Shown: piece after piece, positions 1 to 4,362 of the stretch
Layout of the letters: every line of letters starts with the position of its first letter
Position numbering within the stretch: the first letter of the stretch is position 1
NCBI GenBank assembly: GCA_903925195.1
Contig: CAIYEO010000070.1
Coordinates: 1-5,306 of the forward strand
Reading direction: 5' to 3'
DNA from: an uncultured Candidatus Saccharibacteria bacterium
GTDB taxonomy: Bacteria; Patescibacteria; Saccharimonadia; Saccharimonadales; UBA4665
Length of the DNA stretch: 5,306 nt
Notes under the pieces: generated by a model
The model's database searches: none
The model's input: the letters and a program-made list of their open reading frames with translations, nothing else
Told to the model about the DNA's origin: nothing
Translations under genes and position numbers: made by a program

Positions 1-3
1 AAT

Positions 4-80
4 GGCGGCGTAGCTCAGATGGTTAGAGCGCGAGACTCATAAGCTCGAGGTCACAGGTTCAATTCCTGTCGCCGCTACCA
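4..80 (+). tRNA. tRNA-Met (CAT anticodon), elongator type likely
   Basis: A complete 77-nt cloverleaf with encoded CCA. The D stem is 13-16 with 26-29, the anticodon loop is 36-42 with CAT at 38-40, the T stem is 53-57 with 65-69, and the acceptor is 4-10 with 70-76, followed by discriminator A77 and CCA 78-80. The D stem has C11-G24 and the anticodon stem lacks the three G-C pairs of initiator tRNA, so this reads as an elongator. Its body closely resembles known elongator tRNA-Met, although tRNA-Ile2 (CAT modified to lysidine) cannot be excluded. Two pairs are imperfect: the first acceptor pair is G4-T76 (G.U), and the last anticodon-stem pair is A35 opposite G43, a mismatch. The promoter lies outside the window. 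The toxin-antitoxin promoter starts only about ten bases downstream. Confidence 0.93.
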
Positions 81-90
81 GTAATAGCTA

Positions 91-119
91 TTGACATAAG
101 CAGTAATTGTAAGTACAAT
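91..119 (+). promoter_or_regulatory. Promoter of the toxin-antitoxin operon
   Basis: A consensus -35 TTGACA (91-96), a 17-nt spacer and a -10 TACAAT (114-119). The expected transcription start is near 126, only a few bases before the ATG at 130, so the antitoxin mRNA would be leaderless or nearly so. No Shine-Dalgarno sequence precedes that ATG. The same hexamers and spacing drive the transposase gene at 935-963. Confidence 0.8.
106..119. promoter_or_regulatory. Candidate operator palindrome over the -10 box
   Basis: ATTGTA-AG-TACAAT is a perfect 6-bp inverted repeat with a 2-nt centre, and its right arm is the -10 box itself. A second palindrome, AATAGCTATT (83-92), overlaps the start of the -35 box, and GTAATTAC (121-128) lies just before the start codon. 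MazE-type antitoxins usually bind palindromes in their own promoter and repress it with the toxin. Assigning that role here is inference from position, because short AT-rich palindromes also arise by chance. Confidence 0.4.
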
Positions 120-129
120 AGTAATTACA

Positions 130-366
130 ATGAAATCGACGATAATACAAATAGGAAACTCTAAAGGCATAAGAATACCCAAAGATGCACTTATCCTTAG
201 TGGAATAAACAAAGATGTTGAAATTAAGGTAAAAAAGGGTGAGATAAAAATAGTACCATTAAAAGTTAGTAAAGATATTAATGGCTTTTCTAGCGCTTCC
301 GAAGAGTCATTCACCAAGGATTGGATGCGTCCAGAAGAAGAAAATGCATGGAAAATTTATCAATAG
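130..366 (+). CDS. MazE-like (SpoVT/AbrB-fold) antitoxin
   Basis: A 78-aa antitoxin of a type II toxin-antitoxin pair, expected to neutralise the toxin encoded next to it and to repress their shared promoter. Residues about 3-45 form the swapped-hairpin AbrB/MazE DNA-binding domain, with the hallmark run IQIGNSKGIRIPKDAL near the N-terminus followed by a lysine-rich strand pair ending in IKIVPL. The acidic tail, around residues 55-78 with DWMRPEEENAW, matches the toxin-binding tail of MazE antitoxins, which is normally disordered until it wraps around the toxin. The start at 130 puts the AbrB motif at the usual distance from the N-terminus and lies 10 nt after a -10 box. There is no Shine-Dalgarno sequence. 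It ends in TAG inside the toxin gene. I am sure of the family; the exact toxin specificity cannot be read from it. Confidence 0.9.
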   Translation: MKSTIIQIGNSKGIRIPKDALILSGINKDVEIKVKKGEIKIVPLKVSKDINGFSSASEESFTKDWMRPEEENAWKIYQ

Positions 367-683
367 GTCAAGTAGTTCTAGCGGCTTTTCCATTCTCAGA
401 CTTATCCTCGACAAAACTTAGACCGTGTCTAGTTATTGGGTTGGCTGAATTTAATGACGTCTTACTGTGTCAAATTACTAGTAGAGAATATGGAAGCAAG
501 ACAGCAGTAAAATTATTTAAGGCTGATTTTAAGGATGGGGGATTGGCTTTAGATAGTTTTGTTCGCCCAGATAAGATAGCAACATTAGACAGAATAAGAA
601 TAAACCGAACTCTGGGAAGAATAAATGACAGTAAGCTAATTCAAATTAAACTGAGCCTTAAAAACATTCTAGAAATAAGTTAA
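348..683 (+). CDS. MazF/PemK-type toxin (mRNA interferase)
   Basis: A 111-aa toxin, the usual MazF/PemK length, expected to be a ribosome-independent endoribonuclease that cuts mRNA at short specific sequences in the cytoplasm. The fold's landmarks appear in order: GQVVLAAFPFSDLSSTKLRP near residues 7-26, with the conserved Arg-Pro at 25-26; the strand ending CQITS at 41-45, in the active-site region; and the DSFVRPDKIATLDR block near 69-82. I chose the ATG at 348 because it gives the standard short N-terminus before GQVV. A TTG at 321 in the same frame would add nine residues (MDASRRRKC) not typical of the family. The gene overlaps the antitoxin by 19 nt in another frame, so translation is probably coupled; the upstream GAAGAAGAAA is only a weak ribosome site. 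A strong hairpin follows the stop codon. Confidence 0.9.
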   Translation: MENLSIGQVVLAAFPFSDLSSTKLRPCLVIGLAEFNDVLLCQITSREYGSKTAVKLFKADFKDGGLALDSFVRPDKIATLDRIRINRTLGRINDSKLIQIKLSLKNILEIS

Positions 684-693
684 TTAATCTTGA

Positions 694-728
694 ATTTAAA
701 AAAAGAGCCCGTAGCTCTTTTTTTAAAT
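694..728. terminator. Bidirectional intrinsic terminator
   Basis: A perfect 15-bp stem, ATTTAAAAAAAGAGC (694-708) with GCTCTTTTTTTAAAT (714-728), and a 5-nt loop CCGTA. The T7 tract is present on both strands. It can therefore end the toxin-antitoxin transcript from the left and the 32-aa gene's transcript from the right. Confidence 0.9.
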
Positions 729-741
729 ATTTATTGACTTA

Positions 742-840
742 CTACAAGCTTGAAAGAATTCTATCTATCTCGCTTATTGCTGGGTCATGAGCTTCAATTA
801 ATTCGAAAGCTAAACCGTTCTTGGAATTTGTTTTTTCCAT
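742..840 (-). CDS. Short hypothetical protein, 32 aa
   Basis: A 33-codon reading frame on the minus strand, starting ATG and ending TAG, encoding MEKTNSKNGLAFELIEAH and then DPAISEIDRILSSL. I do not recognise the family. The product is mildly acidic, has no membrane segment and no cysteine, and the second half could form one amphipathic helix. Three signals support a real gene despite its size: a consensus promoter (TTGACA-N17-TATAGT, 882-910), a purine-rich AAAGG about 10 nt before the ATG, and a perfect terminator just after the stop. The predicted transcript of about 180 nt has a leader of roughly 35 nt, unlike the leaderless-looking plus-strand genes. It runs divergently from the transposase gene. 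It could instead be a regulatory RNA with an incidental frame. Confidence 0.55.
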   Translation of the reverse strand: MEKTNSKNGLAFELIEAHDPAISEIDRILSSL

Positions 841-881
841 TTTGTTTTTACCTTTTTTTGTTTTTTTAATTTACCTTATCT

Positions 882-910
882 ACTATAGTCGATAAACATA
901 AGAATGTCAA
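882..910 (-). promoter_or_regulatory. Promoter of the 32-aa gene
   Basis: On the minus strand, -35 TTGACA (910-905), a 17-nt spacer and -10 TATAGT (887-882). Transcription would start near 875 and run left through the small gene to the terminator at 728-694. The -35 box lies in the left arm of the inverted repeat at 905-940. Confidence 0.72.
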
Positions 911-916
911 GTATAT
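897..916. repeat. 20-nt direct repeat, copy 1
   Basis: CATAAGAATGTCAAGTATAT occurs here and again, base for base, at 4328-4347. Read on the minus strand it holds an extended -35 element (ATATACTTGACA) plus the first eight bases of the promoter spacer. Confidence 0.9.
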
Positions 917-940
917 TATGGGGTACTTATATACTTGACA
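905..940. repeat. 12-bp inverted repeat holding two divergent -35 boxes
   Basis: TGTCAAGTATAT (905-916) and ATATACTTGACA (929-940) are perfect reverse complements with 12 nt between them, including a GGGG run at 920-923. Each arm contributes TTGACA to a promoter that points outward. The symmetry could come from two copies of an extended -35 element placed back to back, from an operator for a dimeric regulator, or from an element end. The sequence alone does not decide. Confidence 0.85.
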
Positions 941-963
941 CACCTTAACAGATTAGATACAAT
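935..963 (+). promoter_or_regulatory. Promoter of the transposase gene
   Basis: -35 TTGACA (935-940), a 17-nt spacer and -10 TACAAT (958-963). The ATG at 970 is 6 nt after the -10 box, so the expected transcription start coincides with the start codon. No Shine-Dalgarno sequence is present. The ten bases TACAATAGTA are identical to those at 114-123 in the antitoxin promoter. Confidence 0.8.
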
Positions 964-969
964 AGTAGT

Positions 970-1842
970 ATGAATTTAATAGACTTTCAGAAAGAGTTCC
1001 CCACAGAAGAGTCTTGCTTAAGATATCTAGAAGAACAACGCTGGTCTGACGGTCGTTATTGTCCTCATTGCGGCTCTTTTGAAACATATAAGTTTAAAGA
1101 CGGTAAGCTATTTAAATGTAGTGATTGTCATAAACAATTTACAGTTAAAGTAGGCACTATCTTTAGTGATAGTCATGTACCACTTCAAAAATGGTTCTAT
1201 GCCATATATCTATCTACTTCACTTAAAAAAGGTATTTCATCTATTCAGTTATCTAAATACATTGGCATTACTCAAAAGTCAGCTTGGTTTATGCTTCAAA
1301 GAATCAGATATGGTCTACAGGCCTCAGGCAGAGATGACCTACTTGGTGATACAGTAGAGATTGATGAAACCTATATCGGTGGTAAACAAAAGAATGGTAG
1401 CCTTTCAGATAAAGCAGTTGTCTTTGGGGCTGTTGAGCGTCAAGGCAGAGCTAGACTAAAACACGTTAAATCTTCAGGTGCTAGAGTTCTGCTACCTGAA
1501 ATATCTAAAACGGTTAAATCAGGCACAACCATTTATAGTGACCAACTTGGTTCATATAAAAGTTTAAAACGACTTGGATATATCCATGATAGTGTTAACC
1601 ACTCACTATTAGAGTTTGGTAGAGGTGAAGTTCATACCAACACCATTGAAGGAGCTTGGAATCACTTTAAGTTGGGGCTAAAAGCAATTTATCTAGGGGT
1701 TAGCGTTAAACATCTACAGCTTTATTGTAATGAGTTTGAATATAGATATAACACGAGACAATTAAACGACTATGAAAGATTTAATAACTGGTTTAATTGT
1801 ATAAATGGTAAACGGCTTACTTACAAAAAGTTAATAGGCTAG
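970..1842 (+). CDS. IS1595-family (ISXO2-like) transposase
   Basis: A 290-aa transposase that appears full length. The N-terminal zinc ribbon has C31-x2-C34 (CPHC) and C50-x2-C53 (CSDC). A short helical region with a helix-turn-helix look (about 90-112, SIQLSKYIGITQKSAWFMLQRIR) follows and then the RNase H-like DDE domain. Catalytic candidates are D132 in EIDETYIGG, D191 in YSDQLG, and the third acidic residue in HTNTIEGAWNHFK (E227, with N224 also typical). This combination is characteristic of the ISXO2-like DDE domain of IS1595 elements, which cut and paste or copy DNA between short inverted ends. No stop or frameshift interrupts it, so the enzyme could be active. It lacks convincing element ends nearby, and its stop is only 5 nt from the stop of the convergent gene at 1848. 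Confidence 0.93.
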   Translation: MNLIDFQKEFPTEESCLRYLEEQRWSDGRYCPHCGSFETYKFKDGKLFKCSDCHKQFTVKVGTIFSDSHVPLQKWFYAIYLSTSLKKGISSIQLSKYIGITQKSAWFMLQRIRYGLQASGRDDLLGDTVEIDETYIGGKQKNGSLSDKAVVFGAVERQGRARLKHVKSSGARVLLPEISKTVKSGTTIYSDQLGSYKSLKRLGYIHDSVNHSLLEFGRGEVHTNTIEGAWNHFKLGLKAIYLGVSVKHLQLYCNEFEYRYNTRQLNDYERFNNWFNCINGKRLTYKKLIG

Positions 1843-1847
1843 TACTG

Positions 1848-2996
1848 TTACTGATAAACTCCTAAACTGGACTGATAAGGCAGATTGACCAACTGTTTAG
1901 CGAAATTACTATTAATTTTCGTTAAGTTGGACAGAATACCTTGGGCTGACGTATCATTTGGTGCAAAGAATTCAATTCTTGTTATACCGTCACTAGAATA
2001 ATACGTTATTCCGTAAGCACTAGCCTGACTAGCAAGTTTATATACGGGGTTACCCATAAAGGTCATCGAGGTTTTTATACAGGCTATTTCATTAGGCCTT
2101 CCAAATTCATCATTACAACTACTGGGATTAGCTGACTTATTTTGATTTGCATATTGATTAAGGACTACATTTTCTGAGCTATATGATATGTCAACTTCAG
2201 CTATTCCGTTGGAACTACTACTTGTTTTAATAACACTGTAGCCTGCGCTGAAGCTTTTTATATCATTTATATTCTGACTCAAAGTATAGAAATTATAACT
2301 AGATAAGGTTGTCGATTCTTTTGATCTTACCATGGCTAGCTCAGTTTCTTTTTGTGTTTGGACAGCCTTAGTTCTTGCCTCAACTTGAGCATTGGCCGTA
2401 GCGACTGCTTTAGCTCGGAGCAGTTTGTCGACATGGTTAGCATACTCAACAGTAATATATATACCAGTAACACTAATTAAAATGGAAAGCACGACTGCAA
2501 TTATTAGTTTGAAACTTTTTCTAAAATCAAAACTTAAGACAATAAAAACTAAGGTATTTATGAGAACTGTACTCAATAAAATCAAGTAAATGCTTAATCG
2601 ACTACCCTGAACATGTGCTATATATAGATTGCTAATATAAACAAGTAAACCAAGAACTGAAATCAGTAGAATGTTTGGAGCTTTAAATCTCTTTAAGATT
2701 CTACCGCTGAGCGTGGCATATATAATTATGCCGTAACTCAACCCAGACACTATTAGTAAAATTACTTCATCTAGAGATGAGGGGTTATTAAAAAGCCCGA
2801 CTACAAATAGACCCCAGATGATTAGAATGACCCAAAACGTTAAATAAGCAGCTACATTAGCTGCAATAAATAATAGTAAGTTTATGATTTTGTTAACGAA
2901 TGAGTTCTTATGATTAGTTTCAGGAGTTTTGATGATAGGTGGAGTAATAGGTAATGTTTCAGAAGGTGTTTCTATCTTTTTATTTTGATTGTCCAT
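1848..2996 (-). CDS. Five-helix membrane protein with exported C-terminal domain, unknown function
   Basis: A 382-aa protein of a family I do not recognise. Residues 1-35 are polar and rich in Pro, Thr and Lys. Five hydrophobic segments follow, near 37-68 (long), 77-95, 108-127, 134-154 and 162-184. Residues 185-228 are an Ala/Lys/Glu-rich stretch (RAKAVATANAQVEARTKAVQ) likely to form a coiled coil or long helix. The last 150 or so residues are a Ser/Asn/Tyr-rich soluble domain with two cysteines, C294 and C306, that could pair outside the cell. With the N-terminus inside, five helices would place this domain outside. The order helices, Ala-rich helix, soluble domain matches the partial gene at 4363, so they may be distant relatives. 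A TAAACT about 9 nt before the ATG is only a weak -10 candidate. Its stop faces the transposase stop. Confidence 0.8.
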   Translation of the reverse strand: MDNQNKKIETPSETLPITPPIIKTPETNHKNSFVNKIINLLLFIAANVAAYLTFWVILIIWGLFVVGLFNNPSSLDEVILLIVSGLSYGIIIYATLSGRILKRFKAPNILLISVLGLLVYISNLYIAHVQGSRLSIYLILLSTVLINTLVFIVLSFDFRKSFKLIIAVVLSILISVTGIYITVEYANHVDKLLRAKAVATANAQVEARTKAVQTQKETELAMVRSKESTTLSSYNFYTLSQNINDIKSFSAGYSVIKTSSSSNGIAEVDISYSSENVVLNQYANQNKSANPSSCNDEFGRPNEIACIKTSMTFMGNPVYKLASQASAYGITYYSSDGITRIEFFAPNDTSAQGILSNLTKINSNFAKQLVNLPYQSSLGVYQ

Positions 2997-3112
2997 TCTG
3001 TGAGTAGTTTAGCATAATCTTTTACTAGGCACCTCTTATCTTTAGTTTATTTTTTAGCCCTATATGTATATATAGTAAAGAGGAAATAATTTAAGTTTTT
3101 TATATCTGGTAA

Positions 3113-3199
3113 ATGTACAGAGATAGGGTTATAAGCTTGATACCCTTTTATAAATTTGTGTTTAGTGTATTTACTTAATTATTTTAATCGTACTTAGGA
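3113..3199. other. AT-rich intergenic DNA with a weak hairpin
   Basis: Together with 2997-3112 this separates the divergent genes starting at 2996 and 3213. AGGGT (3125-3129) can pair with ACCCT (3142-3146) across 12 nt, with a TTTT run after it, but five base pairs is too weak to call a terminator. I see no RNA gene or clear operator here. Confidence 0.3.
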
Positions 3200-3205
3200 T
3201 ATAAT
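3200..3205 (+). promoter_or_regulatory. -10 box of the 39-aa gene
   Basis: A perfect TATAAT sits 7 nt before the ATG at 3213, so transcription would start at or next to the start codon. No good -35 hexamer is found at 16-18 nt spacing (AATTAT at 17), which leaves the promoter incomplete by sigma-70 rules. Confidence 0.55.
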
Positions 3206-3212
3206 GTATTAA

Positions 3213-3332
3213 ATGACCGACAAACCTAAGCCCAAAAAGCTAAATGATAAGTTTAAGAAAGCAGTAGAAACACTTGCTAATACCAAACCTATTAGCAATA
3301 AAGAATTAATCAAAAGAACCAAAAAAAAATAA
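3213..3332 (+). CDS. Lysine-rich small protein, 39 aa, unknown function
   Basis: A 40-codon frame from ATG to TAA encoding MTDKPKPKKLNDKFKKAV, then ETLANTKPISNKELIKRTKKK. Thirteen of 39 residues are lysine, clustered at both ends. The middle (about 10-22) could form a helix, and NKELIKR near the C-terminus resembles a short second one. There is no membrane segment or cysteine. The charge would suit binding to nucleic acid or ribosomes, but nothing in the sequence proves that. Support for a real gene comes from the perfect TATAAT box 7 nt upstream, matching the leaderless pattern of the other plus-strand genes here, and from the coherent composition. It diverges from the gene at 2996 and converges on the gene ending at 3416. 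I do not recognise the family. Confidence 0.5.
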   Translation: MTDKPKPKKLNDKFKKAVETLANTKPISNKELIKRTKKK

Positions 3333-3415
3333 GCAAAGAGCTCTATTCGAGTGGATCAAAAAAGACTAAGGTTTGTAAAGTATATAGGTACCTATTATGG
3401 TGCTAATAGTGTTGA

Positions 3416-4270
3416 TTATTCAACTATGATTGAGGCTATAATTTGACTAATATCATCCCGGTATGGACTCAAACCAAACATAGATAAGGATTTTTGTGCA
3501 CCGCTTTGACTAGACAAATTAATAGCTGAATAGTCCTGGCTAATAGTAATAATATGGGCCTGATTATTTGAAGCAAAACCAACAATATAAATTGAGTCAT
3601 TAGGATCTGATGGGTCGTGAAATGCACAAACTGATAAATTTTGCCCAAGAGAATTATTCTTTACATAAAATGCCCTAGGAAATGAACCGCTACAGTCCTT
3701 AATTCCATTATTATCTAGATTACTTAAAGGCCCACTTGATATAAGAAGTGCTAGCGGAAACTTTCCACCTTCTGAAACCTTGGAAACAAGTTGATTGTTC
3801 CCAGTGCTTGATAATCGTTTTACGTATTTAGAATAAAATAATAAATGATATTTAGTACCTTCTTTATTAGTATAGGTAATTGACTTAAATTTACTTGATG
3901 GGATAATATTCGTAAATACTAAGACAAAATAAATAATAACTAATATAACTATAGCTACTATAAGTTTTATGATTAATCCTTTATAATTATATTCCTTCTT
4001 GTTTTGATTTATGCCCATCTGACTAGCTGATTCACCATAATGCATTTCTTCTTTTGATGAACTGATATCATTATAGACATTATTGTTTGAAGATTCTGGA
4101 ATCGATTGATCACTCTTAGAAGGATTGGGTACTTCGGCAGATTTAACTCTATCCATTTCTTGTATAAATTCTTTTGAAGGCTGAAAACTTGCCTGATGAG
4201 TTGCAGTTTCCTGGGTAGTATTTTGTTTATTAACTTCTAAATTTTCTTGTTGTGTATTTTTTTCTGGCAT
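3416..4270 (-). CDS. Single-pass membrane protein with disordered N-terminus and exported domain
   Basis: A 284-aa protein of unrecognised family. Residues 1-95 are polar and probably disordered, rich in Gln, Asn, Ser, Thr and Glu. One strong membrane segment follows, near 97-120 (LIIKLIVAIVILVIIYFVLVF), flanked on the N-terminal side by lysines, so the N-terminus should be in the cytoplasm and residues 121-284 outside. The outer domain has strand-like stretches, two cysteines (C193 and C215) that could form a disulfide, and a C-terminal hydrophobic helix (DDISQIIASIIVE). This layout is common for envelope proteins that display a folded domain, but no enzyme motif is visible. It lies between two other membrane-protein genes on the same strand, with 92 nt to the stop of the upstream one and its own likely promoter in that gap. 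No Shine-Dalgarno sequence precedes the ATG. Confidence 0.8.
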   Translation of the reverse strand: MPEKNTQQENLEVNKQNTTQETATHQASFQPSKEFIQEMDRVKSAEVPNPSKSDQSIPESSNNNVYNDISSSKEEMHYGESASQMGINQNKKEYNYKGLIIKLIVAIVILVIIYFVLVFTNIIPSSKFKSITYTNKEGTKYHLLFYSKYVKRLSSTGNNQLVSKVSEGGKFPLALLISSGPLSNLDNNGIKDCSGSFPRAFYVKNNSLGQNLSVCAFHDPSDPNDSIYIVGFASNNQAHIITISQDYSAINLSSQSGAQKSLSMFGLSPYRDDISQIIASIIVE

Positions 4271-4312
4271 TTTATATAGATTATGATTTTTTGCTTTACT
4301 TGATATACCTTC

Positions 4313-4341
4313 AATATTCTATATAAGCATAAGAATGTCAA
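4313..4341 (-). promoter_or_regulatory. Candidate promoter of the gene at 4270
   Basis: On the minus strand, -35 TTGACA (4341-4336), a 17-nt spacer and -10 AATATT (4318-4313, four of six consensus bases). It would leave a leader of about 35 nt. A second candidate -10, CATAAT (4285-4280), lies 9 nt before the ATG and would give a nearly leaderless transcript, but it lacks a matching -35 box. Confidence 0.5.
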
Positions 4342-4347
4342 GTATAT
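4328..4347. repeat. 20-nt direct repeat, copy 2
   Basis: Identical to 897-916. On the minus strand both copies read ATATACTTGACA followed by TTCTTATG, and both lie upstream of a minus-strand gene. Identity extends beyond the -35 hexamer into the spacer, which promoter consensus alone does not require. Confidence 0.9.
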
Positions 4348-4362
4348 AATACATTAATGAGG

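Noticed and set aside
43..80. tRNA 3' end as an integration attachment site
   Set aside because: No second copy of this sequence and no integrase gene occur in the window, so no att pair can be shown.
75..317. 80-codon minus-strand frame over the antitoxin gene
   Set aside because: It is antisense to a clearly recognisable MazE-like gene and overlaps the tRNA end; its product shows no family features.
321..347. TTG at 321 as toxin start
   Set aside because: It would add nine atypical residues. The ATG at 348 gives the normal MazF N-terminus and length.
1166..1357. 63-codon frame inside the transposase gene
   Set aside because: It is out of frame within a conserved DDE transposase and has no start signals of its own.
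2392..2589. 65-codon plus-strand frame
   Set aside because: Antisense to the membrane-protein gene at 1848-2996, where the opposite strand of helix-coding DNA gives chance open frames.
3113..3178. 21-aa plus-strand frame (MYRDRVISLIPFYKFVFSVF)
   Set aside because: No good promoter or ribosome site and very short; kept only as a remark.
3384..3395. Palindrome ATAGGTACCTAT between the 39-aa gene and the convergent membrane-protein gene
   Set aside because: A 6-bp arm with no loop and no T-run cannot act as a normal terminator, and nothing ties it to a regulator.
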